From NCBI GenBank assembly GCA_030407085.1, contig CM059582.1:23263001-23327000 (forward strand): a stretch of 64,000 nt of DNA. The letters run 5' to 3'. The notes beneath the pieces were generated by a model. It searched no databases. It was not told the DNA's origin and was given only the letters and a program-made list of their open reading frames with translations. This document shows positions 23,181 to 34,929 of this stretch, piece after piece. The DNA comes from Trichopria drosophilae (Eukaryota > Arthropoda > Insecta > Hymenoptera > Diapriidae). Both the position numbers and the translations under genes were made by a program. The stretch's first letter is position 1. Each line of letters starts with the position of its first letter.

Positions 23181-24204
23181 TGACTTTTCTGAAATTGAGA
23201 ACAGAGTCTCATATATTTTGAATTGCTTTAAGGAAAGTTATTTAGTGTTTATATTATTTAATAAATGGGAGTTATCATACAATTTTTTTTTAAATTGAGG
23301 TGCGAAATGTACTCCCATCTTCCGGAGGGATTAATGAGCTTAAATGTGGTTAACAGCAGCAGCATTACTTTTTATCAGTAACGTTTATTGATAAAATTCT
23401 ATTTCTTTAACCACAATAAATAGCATAAATTTTTTGGTAGTGATGTTATTTGTAATTTATATAGATTTAATAATGTACTGTTTACAGCTGTAATAGTTGT
23501 AAATGTGTTTGTATTTTCGAGAATTAAAGGAAGAATTATAAATAACAGATAATAATGCAATTAGAATTAACAACCTGAATAATTCTAACTATAAGAAAAT
23601 ATTACTTTGGTTATTCCAAATTACAAACCGGGCAGAATATAGTCAAAAGTTTTATTGTTCAATGTTTTGATCACATTTTCCCTTTCATACCCAAAGAAAC
23701 GATTTTTTCACGTTCAGACTCTAATTTCTGATGGGTTATCAAACAAAATCCAGCAGTATCATTTCTAACATAACATTTATCTTGCATTTATGTCCTGCAC
23801 TCGAAATGTAGAGAAAATGCAATCGGAAGAACTTACATGCATTTATGTTGAAAATTGTTCATCCTGGGTCTCTAAATTTCAAAACATATAAACTAAAAAA
23901 TTGAGTTTTCCGCCTGTAACGATTTAAAAAATAATATCTCTTCTGGAAATATGTGTGTATTTTTGTGTCGATAATCATGAACCTGATGCTAAAATTATGT
24001 ACATCACAATAATGTGTTCAATATGCCTATGACGATTAATTTCCAAATATTTCAATTTTTATAAAAATTTGTCATATCATGTCACTTACTTCGAAAATTA
24101 TATAAAAATCACAATATTCAAAACGTTGAATCCAATATAACAGAAAAATACATTCAAAATATTACAATTTTTGTAAATATTTTTATACAAATTTTTTGGT
24201 ATTA
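23181..24204. other. AT-rich stretch without recognisable features
   Basis: No exon, RNA gene or named repeat is visible. Confidence 0.5.
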
Positions 24205-24434
24205 GATTGAAAAAAAATTCCTAATTTCAAGTAAATATTTACTTGAATAGTCGCAATAAAATATTTACTTAAAATAAGGAAATATTTTCTTAATTTAAAT
24301 AAATATTTACTTGCTGGATAAAATCAAATTAATAGTTTGAATTAACAAACTATTTTTCTATTATAAGTAAATATTTTGTTACGACTATTCAAGTAAATAT
24401 TTATTTGAAATTAGGAAATTTTTTTTTTCCGTGT
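24205..24434. mobile_element. Hairpin MITE rich in AAGTAAATATTTACTT
   Basis: The left arm (24210-24271) and right arm (24366-24434) are near-perfect inverse complements. Both contain AATTTCAAGTAAATATTT or a one-base variant, then the complement of GACTATTCAAGTAAATA, then AAATATTTACTT. The right end finishes AAAAATTT...TTTTTTCCGTGT, matching the ACACGGAAA end of the MITE at 3319-3508; the left end has lost the CACGG. It is a non-autonomous member of the same ACACGGAAA group or a relative. Confidence 0.8.
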
Positions 24435-25210
24435 ACTAGCGACAAATCTGGTGCAAAGTTATCAAAATACTTTTATTATAATTATTATTAGGAACTATTT
24501 GACAATTGCAATATGTTTACCATTAAATTTATTACTGAAAATTAAATAACGAAATAGTTATTGATATTAACACATTGGTCACTGAAAGATGACCAAGTTT
24601 CCAACAGTTTCTTTCCGTACAACAGTGAACTAAAGAAGTAGAAGAGTTGCGAACTAATGGTAAATGCAAGATATATAGGCGTATGAATGTTTCGCTTGGA
24701 ACAGTGGCCCACTTTTATTCAACTCTTTCTTCTTCTGATGAACGATTCATCTATTCTTTACAGTTTCAACAATAAAAAAACTGCCTGTTATCGTCAACTT
24801 TTTTTTGTAAGTGTCACAAAGGCTTTTCATACGATTGTGATTTAAATATGTTGTCGTCATGGAATATTATGAAATATTTTAGAGAACTATTTAACATGCC
24901 AAATTTTTATGATAACAGGACGATTTTGCAATTTCCAACTCCAGTAAACAAATAATTAAAAAATATTTTTATGTATATGATGTTTTTGCAGTTGTCCTTA
25001 CACTATTGAATCCGAAATTGATGGTAATTATTAAAAATGTCCTGCAGCCTTATTAAGTTATAGTCCAATAGGTATATGTTTGTAAATCCTAAAAGACAAT
25101 ATCAACAAATTTAGTATTTAGAATTTAGTGTAAAAAATAGGTGGTAGATGTATCTTTAGAAACTTCTGCAGTATATTAAAGTAGAGCATCATCTTGATTC
25201 ATATGTTGAT
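24435..25210. other. AT-rich stretch without recognisable features
   Basis: No supported feature was found. Confidence 0.5.
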
Positions 25211-25275
25211 AGGTTAGGTTAGGTTAGGTTAGGTTAGGTTAGGTTAGGTTAGGTTAGGTTAGGTTAGGTTAGGTT
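25211..25275. repeat. (TTAGG)n block, 13 perfect units
   Basis: AGGTT is repeated thirteen times without error over 65 bp. TTAGG is the ancestral arthropod telomere repeat. Here it is internal, with unique sequence on both sides, so it is an interstitial telomere-like microsatellite and not a chromosome end. Short echoes occur at 30070-30080 (CCTAACCTAAC) and 31531-31542. Confidence 0.95.
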
Positions 25276-25790
25276 CCTTGATGTCTGAAAAATGATAGTT
25301 TTTTCATTAGATGTTCAGAAAATATATTTTGGTAGAACATCGCCTCCTTTGTTCTTGCTATCATCACATTTCGGTAGATGTCTCCAAGCTCATTATGACC
25401 TTGTAGATATTAACATTTCGGGTCCATTCTGAACTTCACTTAAATTTATTCGATTACAATATATGCAGTGATATAAATCTTTTGTCCTTTATTGAGAGAG
25501 TCTTTTACGGTCTCCTTTAGTCAGTTTGCGGCTGATGTCAGTAAAATTCCATATCGTAATTAACCTCAAAAATGCAAATAAATTCATTTCTAAAAGGTCG
25601 ATGTATTTGCAACATAAACCATTACTAAATGCCTGAAAAGTTTACCAAATTTCAAGAAATACCATGACTCTACAGAAAGTTTACAATATGAAGAGGGAAT
25701 TTTTTTCTGAATTAAACAATGGACCGAAAAAGTACAATTTCTAGAAGTTAAGACTATCAAATATTGAAAACAGTCGAATGACTTCGAAAA

Positions 25791-25805
25791 CCACTAGATG
25801 GCGCA
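25791..25805 (+). promoter_or_regulatory. CTCF-like site CCACTAGATGGCGCA
   Basis: It matches the CTCF consensus CCASYAGRKGGCRSY at 14 of 15 positions (last base A instead of Y). An inverted partial copy, GCCACTAGATG on the minus strand, lies at 25942-25952, and both are followed by ACGAATA-like words. The pair could therefore be a convergent insulator pair or simply the ends of a short inverted-repeat element. Confidence 0.4.
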
Positions 25806-25941
25806 CGAATACAATGTCCACAAGTCCCGAAACTCTTACAATTAGTGGAAGTAAGAATTTAATTGATGATAATAGAAGACTTCTACCTCCATAATACTCT
25901 TCAAATTTCAATAGTATAACTTTATTCGTGGATTTAAGGGA

Positions 25942-25952
25942 CATCTAGTGGC
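25942..25952 (-). promoter_or_regulatory. Inverted partial copy of the CTCF-like site
   Basis: GCCACTAGATG matches the left part of the site at 25791-25805, but GGCGC is replaced by TCCC. It is about 150 bp away in opposite orientation. The 67-codon minus frame between them is not convincing. Confidence 0.3.
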
Positions 25953-26399
25953 TGAAAGAAGAATGTATTTTTCCAGTATGTCCTTCAACTGTATTTTAGG
26001 AAATTTCTGTAAATTGTATTGAAAATGTTCCCATGCCAAGTGATGGCCAATTACTTTCGGTTAAACTACAAAGAAGTGATTTTTCATCGATAAAGCAACC
26101 AATTCTTTGTCGACTTGATATACAGACACTTCATACCAATCAAAGGTTTCACTTCAAACTAGAAAGACTCAGATGCTGACAAATTAAAATACTTTGAAGG
26201 ATAAATCGGAAACTCATTTTTTCTAAATTCAAATCTTAAAATACATATTTTGTCACTTTTGTCAGCATAAAATTTCCAAAAGGTACGAATAATCATGTGG
26301 GACCACCCGTTTGACTTTGTCGAGATTTTTTTTGAAAGCTGAAACTTGGATGGAGGTTATTCATTAATGCAAAATGATGATTTTCATTTTTTATTAAGG

Positions 26400-26830
26400 C
26401 CGATCGATAGCGAGGAGTGAGAACTGTCTATTCGCGTCCCGAACTCCCGACCCGTGCATTATTACGACGGACGTATACTCGTGCGCCGATATACGCGTCT
26501 GTATAGGAAATAAGAACGTTTACGGCTGTGCACGCGCACTTGAAGGCTCAAGAGATACATATCGATCTGTCGAGCTCACTCCAACCTTTCCTTATTTCCC
26601 TCACTCTCTCTTTATTTCCCTCACGGCGACTGTTCATATTCGTTGCTCAAGTAGGCATTTCCGGATGAATCGATACTTTCCATCACGTCATCGATACGCT
26701 TGATTGGAAAACTCGCGGCGAATTCGCGCCTAATTTCTTCGCCTCTCCTCCGGCGCCGACACCGACGCCTGCCACTCCAAGCACTCGAACGTGTCCGTAA
26801 ATTGCGAGATTAACGAGATGCACTTCTGCA
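26400..26830. promoter_or_regulatory. GC/CpG-rich island, likely conserved regulatory block
   Basis: An abrupt rise in G+C and CpG begins at the word CGATCGATAGCGAGG and ends near 26830. It contains a 13-bp direct repeat TTATTTCCCTCAC (26592-26604 and 26612-26624) with CTCTCTC between (GAGA-factor type), CATCACGTCATCGAT (CRE-like), and CGGCGAATTCGCG, a near-palindrome. Frames on both strands are short. A neighbouring 98-codon minus frame (26842-27138) has no motif. It could be a promoter with an untranslated first exon, or an intronic enhancer. Confidence 0.4.
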
Positions 26831-27129
26831 ATTAATAAATTTTAACTCGATTTCCCGACACTTTTCCGTAAAAATCCACGGATGGAGTTAAGTGCGGGGC
26901 TGTAATGAATTTCCGTTGTACCAAATTTCATGGAGGGAAACTCTCGTTTTTCTGATTTGTAGCTTTGTTCGGTGATACTGAAATGATGGGTCTTGAGACC
27001 TGTCATTATGTCATGCTTCGTCGTAGGGGAGAAATATTTCTCTGGAATAGTTGAGAAACAGGATTGTAGTCTTGTCTTGGTAATGCGTTTTAGTAAATAA
27101 AGTCTTTTAGTGTGTGCAAAACAAAACAA

Positions 27130-28870
27130 TTTCCCCAAATGAACTCTTAAAGAGGACTTCCTGAATTCTGTATCGGCAAACAGATTTTTTGATGTGAGGT
27201 CGTCCAGAGCTCAGTGCCAAGAAATATCTTCAAAAAGACCTCCTGAAGAGGTCTGAATTAAGATAATCTGTAAAAGGAGCTCTTGAGGATGTCTTACTAA
27301 GGACTTCTTAAAATCGTTATTTCGAAGAGGTCTTGTGTTTGAGGTCTTAAATATATCTCGTGTTGAACGATCTCTTTTTTAGTAAAGGGATTCCCAGAGT
27401 TGAGATCTGAACTTCTTCCAGAGATCGCTAGGTGGCTGTTGAATCCGAAAACGAGATCGCGCGATATTTACTTCATATGCAGATCGATACATTATAAACT
27501 ACAATGAAAGCATAAGTGCATTCAGGATATTTAGCAAGTGTTATCACAATTTCGTATTATTATTGTATGATCCCCATTCTATTGAATGTAATGACCATCC
27601 AATATATACCCAGACAATGCACAACTCCTAAAGAGGACTTCCAGAGCTCTTGCTTTGGATGTCTTTCAAAAAAAAGACTTTAAGAGGTCTTGGTTAAGAT
27701 GACCTGTAAAAACAGTTCTTAAAGAGGTCTTTCTTATGATCTTAGGAAAAGGCCACTTAAAGAGATATTTTGGAGGTCTTAAAATGACCTTACTTAATAT
27801 GTGATACTGGTTTTAGTTAAAATTTGTCTCACAGTTGGCGATGTTGATCCATGACTTAACATCTCATCTTGCAAAAGTCTTACAGGGAATCGCATAAGTC
27901 TTCTTAAAGATCACTTTAAGAACTCTTTCTTAGCAGTATTGAAGAAGTCTTACAATTGGTAAGACCACTTAAAGAGCTCTTTAAGAGGTCTTTTTGATGT
28001 TCTTATAAGAGCTATTGAAACTCTATAGTTAAGAAGTCTTGCAGACCGATGCATAAGTCTTCTTCAAGCCGTCTTTAAGAGCTCTTTCTGAGTAGAAATT
28101 AAGCAGTTTTAAAATTGTTAACACCACTTAAAGTCTTTTTTCTGTTTGGGTAACTATACAAATGGTAAGAAGGAACTCAGGTAAAAATTGTATAAATTAC
28201 TAATTAAGATATAAAAATTGAATCTGTGATTTTCAGAAATTTGCTTTTCATTTATATTATTTATTTTATATGTCACAGCTCTCAAAAAAGACCTCTTTTC
28301 TGATGCCTCATTTTTAAGAGGTCTTGTACAGCTCTTAAAATCGACGCATAATTCTTAAAGCCTTCTTAAAGAGCTCTTCCATGTGTCTTTTGGTTTGGGA
28401 ACTTAAAAAAGGTCCTTTTGAAGGAGTCTTATTAAGGACTTCATAAACTATTAATCTGGAACAGGTCCTGTGTTTAAGATCACAAGTGTCTGATTTGGAA
28501 TCATCTTCTTTTTCTAAAGCGATCCACAGTTTTGAGATCACATTTCTTCTGGAGACACTAGGTAGCGTTCGAAAATGAAAGAATCAGTAGCATTCAGGTA
28601 TTTACATGAGCAAGTGACATAATAATTTTTACTGCTCATTTTTAAGATCTCTGAAATATAACCTCTTTAACTGGTCTTTTTTTCTGACGATCATAAGCAA
28701 GACCTGGATTAAGAGCTCTTTTTACAGATCATCATAGCCAAGACCTCTTCAAGTCTTCTTCTTGAAAGACATCCAGAGCAAGAGGTCTAGAAGTCCACTT
28801 TAAGAGTTGCATGTTGTCTGGGAAAGAACTTTTAAAGTATTTTGGACTTCCCAAGGAGCTCTTAAAAATG
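27130..28870. repeat. Repeat field saturated with AAGAGGTCTT / AAGAGCTCTT words
   Basis: Dozens of short words built from AAGAGGTCTT, AAGAGCTCTT, TCTTAAAGAGG and AAGACTT occur in both orientations. The central element is 27609-28822. Related flanks include 27141-27440, which repeats the order CTCTTAAAGAGGACTTCC, CAGAGCTC, AGACCTC, AGATAATCTGTAAAA. Internal end-like words (CTGTTTGGG at 28142-28150 and GGTTTGGGAA near 28392) suggest nested or rearranged copies. The minus frame at 28335-28541 is a repeat artefact. Confidence 0.8.
27609..28822. mobile_element. Inverted-repeat DNA element with CCCAGACAA ends, 1.2 kb
   Basis: The left end CCCAGACAATGCACAACTCC (27609 on) and the inverse complement of the right end CCCAGACAACATGCAACTCT (28822 back) align and stay alignable for about 140 bp. 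Both read GAGGACTTC or GTGGACTTC, CTCTTGCT-TGGATGTCTTTC, AGACTT-AAGAGGTCTTGG, then GATGA-CTGTAAAAA. The middle is filled with AAGAGGTCTT-type words. No transposase frame and no clear target-site duplication (flanks TATA and AAAG). It is a non-autonomous foldback-type element. Confidence 0.8.
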
Positions 28871-31065
28871 CCGTTTTGAAGTTTGAATTTATTTGAATAA
28901 ATTGATAAACTGGAATTTGTAGAAAAAAAGAATTAATTTCATTTTCTGATCAATCCCGTTTGGCCCAAAATCCCAGTATCCAAAATTCAGTAATTATCGA
29001 ATCTGACGGAGAATTATTTATGTAATTTTTATACAGGGGATGAAAGGACGGCGATAATAAAACAACAATTAAAATATAATGATAACACGATCAAAGACAT
29101 AATGCAAAAAGTATCCCGGTACTGGATTTGTAGCGGACAAGAAGTTCAGAAGAATTGCATGGAATTTCATATGTTTCACAATTAATAACTTCATAATGTT
29201 TTGCGTAAGTTAATAGCACATAAACAATATAACCTAGTCACAAGTTATGCACATCCGAAAATATATTTTAACAATATTTTGTCAGCAGTTACTTGATTCT
29301 TCTGGATGCAGAGAAATAAATAGAATTATATACCACTTAAAACTACTTTAAAGGTCTAATATGTTTTAAAACCTTAAATAGTCACAATAAGATTCTATTT
29401 CTACCCGACAATTATGGTAATAATAGAGATGTAGTAAACATGTCCTGAACTTTTGACACGGACAATACTACCAGAACATCCTTAACACGATTACACTATG
29501 ACACGACGAGTTAAGCCCGAGTTGCTTGAAAACTGAACTGACAATAAGTGCTGATGTTATGGCTATAGTCCGTTACAATATCGTATTTTGTAACTGAAAT
29601 GTAAGTAATACGTCAATCGACAATTATGCACCATTTTGTCTCAGTAAATTCGTTAGACAAGTTCATACTTAAATAAAACGTCTTATAAATTATATTTATT
29701 ATTCATACGATGTCTCGAAAGTATCTTATTTATCGTCTTTATTTATTTTCTAAGATATTTAAGGAGACATCTGAAAATAAAGAACACATTTCAGTAAAAA
29801 AGGTAATATCAAGGTAAAAACGGTCATATAACAAATTTGAGGTTAGAAATGGACCATAACGTGAATCTGTGACACATTTTTAAGACTTGTTATTCACAAT
29901 TGGTAATATTTAGATTTTAGTCCCTGTTCCTATTTAATGGATTCTTATACGGTAAAGTAATTGATATTTATATAAACCTGTATACAATTGTTTGAATTCA
30001 AAATTTGAATTCAAAATTTCAACGTAGAAATCTGCATCTAAATTTTTTATTCTCTAAAAGGGTCAACAACCTAACCTAACAACGCAGGGAAAATTAATGA
30101 CATGTTCAGTAATAACCTTAAGTAATTAAGTTAAAAATAAATGAAAAGAATAATGGAATTACAAAAAATAAAAAAAAAATATAAAATGTTCACGGATAGA
30201 ATATTTTTACAACGTATAATGCAATTACATTCCTGGGATGGCGCACCTTCCTCTGTAGAACAATTTTGTACTACCATAAATTGTTGAATTTCCTTTTTTT
30301 AATTAAAATACTGCAGGATATTTCAATCTACGAAATACAAAACTGAATATCGAAAAAAACTCGATTTTAGCTACATCAAAAATATTAGTAAGTCACAATA
30401 ATAACTAACAGACATATTATAGTAAAATTTTATTAAGCAGAATATAGTAACAAATAATTTATTGTTATCAAACATAGGTAGTGAAAGATTGCACTTGAGA
30501 AATGAAATATTTCATTTTCCCTATAATCAGAAAATTATGGGGCACTTCTAAACTTCGTACAAGTTAGCTACCCAGGTGTAGGTCGCAAATTTTAATGAAA
30601 CTTTGTAGACTTTTTCGAACCACGAAAAATACGTGACCGTTACATTTTATTTACAAAACTTCAATTTATTTAAATTGACATTGTAAAATTTCTCTAAAAA
30701 CAACTGAAGTTAAAAAAATTTTATGCATGTTTTCTGAATTTATTCCGACTGAAAAAATAATTATTCTTTCTGCAATAGCATAAAATGTTTTTATACAATT
30801 TCCTATTCTATGCGAATGTACAGAATATCTCTGCCCAGTTTATAAATCATGCAATGTAACCCGATTCCGTGATAAATATTTACCATCCGAGGATGTACTA
30901 TTCTCTCAATATTGATCAATGTGTTTACTCACTCAATGTTCGCTCCAAATATATACAAAAGTAGAATTAAAAGCTGGTTTTTCAACAAATAACTGATACT
31001 TAGCTATTCTAAATAACTCTTGACTACTTTAATATTTTTTTCTGTTAAGGTAAGTCCGGGGGAGG
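28871..31065. other. AT-rich stretch without recognisable genes
   Basis: No supported exon. CCTAACCTAAC at 30070-30080 is a short telomere-like echo. Confidence 0.5.
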
Positions 31066-31089
31066 TAGGAAAAATCATTTGCTACACCG

Positions 31090-31315
31090 TTAAAAGTGGT
31101 TGTAATTTTACAAAAAAATTACAGTACGAAAATTGTGTAAAGTTGCAATAAATATTGCGATTTAAAAATATATTTTGTAAAATTACAAACATTTTACTTA
31201 CAATTTCTAAATAATTTGTTGTAAAATTACAGTTATTTTGTGATTTTACAAACATTCTATCGCTGTTTTAATACATATATTGCAACTTTCCATGCTACGT
31301 TGCAAAATTATATAA
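31090..31315. repeat. Cluster of TTGTAAAATTACAA palindromic words
   Basis: About five copies of TGTAAAATTACA or its close variants (TGTAATTTTACA, TGTGATTTTACAA, TTGCAAAATTATA) lie within 220 bp in both orientations. Terminal inverted repeats are not clear, so it may be a decayed element of the same motif-rich type. Confidence 0.45.
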
Positions 31316-34300
31316 GATTATGTATGCCTATCTATCGCCTTCATCAAGATTTGCCCAGGCCAGAGATTAAAACATTATTGAAAAAGTATTTTTACACTAA
31401 TGAAAATTTTTAGAAATCACTACAATCCAGTTGGAAGTAAGGAAACTAAAAATATCGAGTTTGAGTAATGTGCAATCCATTTCGAACAACTGATAGTAAA
31501 CTCCTGTACATTAATTTTGGTCATATATTTTAGGTTAGGTTATGGTTTTTTTCTGAATTTCGAGGCGTGCAGTTAAAATTTTGATAAAACTGAGTAAATG
31601 CCAGAAGATTGTCTTTTATATAGATTGATACCTCTCTGAGAAAAAATAGAAGTAAAGGGAATCTTGACAGGGAAGTAAGGTAATATTCTCTTTCTCATTT
31701 CTCTCTTAGTGAAAAAAGGGTTTGTTCGTAATAGATGTTAATAACCATATGTTAATCAATAATATATACAGAACATAATGTATCGATATTTTAGGTGCTT
31801 CAGGTATTTATGTAAATTTTGTAACTTTATCTGTGTCGAGTGGAAATCTTATATTTTGCATCACCACCTGCATAGAATAATGGCGAAACACTTTCCTTGT
31901 GGTCATAAAAAATGCAAAAAGATTTTCAATACTGAAATTATGTTTGTCGGAAAATCCGAGCATATTATTTGGATCTTTCACGATTTTCTTTTCACGTAAT
32001 AAATTAAATGATTTTACAGTGAATCTACATTAAAAATATTGAATATTACATACAATAACAATTTTTAAAAAATGGAGACCTCCGTATTCCACTAGTTTTG
32101 AGTTCGCTTCTTTCACTGGCGTTGAAGAAATTTACAAAAAATGATCTTTAATTTTTTTTTTTTAAATAATGTCATGTTCCTGAGATTTTAGAAAAAAAAT
32201 ATTGTGAAACTATCGCAGCTTTTCAATCACAGTTGTTTCATTTCTAATTCGGATATCTTAAAATTTAATTAAAGAACCCACGACTATGAGGAAGTATTTA
32301 TTTATCTATAATAAACAATGCTTCTTTAAATATGATGAAAAAAGTCGATTAATTACCAGTAAGAACAAATTGGATGACAATTAACAAAATATATTTTTCA
32401 TAAAAGAAACAAAAAATCAATATTTTTGACAATCGAATACGTTCAAATATTATTGTAGTATAAAATTATCAATTCTTTACTTTTCAACGACCAAAGAAGC
32501 CGTTTGCATCACCGAACTTCGACGAAGCCTATAATCTATGTTATTTAATAATATCGCGATGTTCATTCGTGATTTCTAATTTAAATGATCAATATGAAGA
32601 ATTAGGTTAAAATAACTACCTCACAAAGTATTATTGTATAAATGATAAGATATTAAAATTCATCTACATAAAGAATACAATTGAATAACCTTCTGTAGCT
32701 TTTCTCTGCCTTCAACAAAGTCTATATAGCATCGTAATGCGAATTTATTCCACGTCTCAACAAAATTCCTGTCACGTCGGTCTGCCGTTTATCCCAGAAA
32801 ACGTAAAAACTTAAGGAGCAATCAGTTTTTTTCTGACCGGAAATAGTTCACTTAAAAAAATCTTTTTTTATTAATATTTTTTAGCAGAAATTTATAAATC
32901 CCTTGAGTTATTTATTTGGGTGTCAACAGTTTTGTGTCAATTTCCCATGTTGTTGTAAACTTAGTGGCATTCTTCTTTAATTATATAGTCGTTTATTGAT
33001 GTCTTGATTATTTTTGACAATAATCATATTTTCCCCTTTTCTTCTTGTAAGTTTTTAATTTTTACTTGTTAACTTTCTGTTCATTTTTTTGACGTTTTTA
33101 TCCACTGAAGTAAAATTTATCTTTTTCTCGATAATTACTCTTTATTTTTGTAGTTTTATGATTATGAGTATTTCTAACATAACGTGATAAAAATATATCA
33201 AAGTTTAATTATTCTTTCTTCGTGATGACTTATACAAATATACATTACATATAAACAATACTTACGAATATAGATAATCAATAACAAACATTATGAATGT
33301 TTAGCTGATGAGACTGAAACATTTCTCATTTCCCAAGCATGATGTTCAGGCTTATTTATTATTAGTGAGTGAATTCGTTTTTAGCAAAAAATTAGAGTTG
33401 TTAGTAAAATTTCGACGAAATTTGAAAGAATAATATATCACACGAATGAGTGGTTTAACCAATAAGGTGATCAACATCGATACACAATTCTGACATTTAT
33501 TCATTAAGGATTCATTCCTACGCACTTTGAATTGGAATTGTCAATAGTACAAAGACGAAAATCACTTAAAATTGTTTATTTTAATAACACAAACACTTGT
33601 CATTGACACATTGTTTTTTATGTCGTTTTTCTTTCTTATCTTGTTCATTTAATACCATATTTTAAATGATATATCTTCCGAATTCATTTATATTTTGATA
33701 ATTTTGATAGAAAGTAGTAAAAACGACTTTTGGAGTTAATATTATTAATTTTAGTATTTTCATTTCGATGAATAATTAGAGTATTTAAATTAACTCATTA
33801 ACGTAGCTAACTTTTTTAAAAATATCTCGTAGATAACCTGAATGAATTAACTATATTGCATTTCACTAACAACGTTCTTAGTTCATTTTACTAGTTTAGG
33901 ACCGTTACTACAACTAAAGTTGAAGCGTTTTCAGTTTTAACAAGTACTTGAAATATATGTCTAATTTACTACGGTGTGTAGAGATGTTTTGTAAAGTTAT
34001 ACCTAATGTTGCTATTATATTCAAGAATCTACAGGAGCTCATCGAACAACGATTATATTAATGTATAAATATTATCTGAATTCATTTGCATTACATTTGA
34101 TTACCTATTAAGTATAATAAATTACTGTTTTGTTATTTTTTAGTTTCTTTTATTTCATTTACGAATCCGATAATCTCAGAGAAAAATACTTGCAGTTTAG
34201 AATAATAGCTCAGAAAATGCATCTCTCGATTCTTTACAAAAATACATTAATACGTGATTCCAAGAGATTCTTCTACTTCATGAAAGATCTTAAGTTTTAT

Positions 34301-34929
34301 AATCATAAACTTCTACCATTTTGGTCCATCCAAGTATCCTTATGTAAGCAAGCTTAGTTTTATTTTGATAGAAAAAAGAGTTTTTACTGATACCGTTATG
34401 AAATTAAACAGAAGATAAAAATATTTCGAAATCATTTTCGGATTTTCTATAAATTTCTTCCATCATCGTTCCATGTTTTTCTAGCACTGTTTCGTGCATT
34501 TAATGTTATGGTAAAATCCTGATACAATACCATATTTTCAAAAAATTTACCTTATTACACGATTTACGTTAGGTCCGATAGTTTTTAATTGCTTATAATT
34601 GTATTTACAAGAGTACCATCTAGTCCTCTGACCTAGCTTACAGGGATCCGACTTTTTCATTACTTCATTACGTAAAAAGAATTTTCTTCTCTCCATTCTT
34701 TTTTTCCAATTCGTAAGTTTTTACTTTCTCCAGATTCCCTCTTACCTTGAACAGGATATTCATTGAGGTCATCTTATCTGAATGCAGTATCCAATCTATT
34801 AACTGTCTCATTTTTCACTTGTTGAAACTTCAAAGACCTATTACATTATTACTCAGACTTATTAAATAATGTATTTTCACATTTTATTTATTATAAATTT
34901 GTTTGTATATGATTGATCATTCACACGTC
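31316..34929. other. AT-rich stretch without recognisable genes
   Basis: Frames at 31778-31999 and 34130-34357 lack domain motifs and splice context. The upstream part of the Penelope-like element may have decayed within 34100-34930, but I cannot align it by eye. Confidence 0.5.

Noticed and set aside
25211..25275. Chromosome end
   Set aside because: Unique sequence continues for tens of kilobases on both sides of the TTAGG block.
25741..25944. 67-codon minus frame between the CTCF-like sites
   Set aside because: Hydrophobic chance-type composition with no splice or start context.
26842..27138. 98-codon minus frame next to the 26.4-kb island
   Set aside because: No domain, no splice borders, and the length is within chance expectation near GC-rich DNA.
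28335..28541. 68-codon minus frame
   Set aside because: It lies wholly inside the AAGAGGTCTT repeat field.
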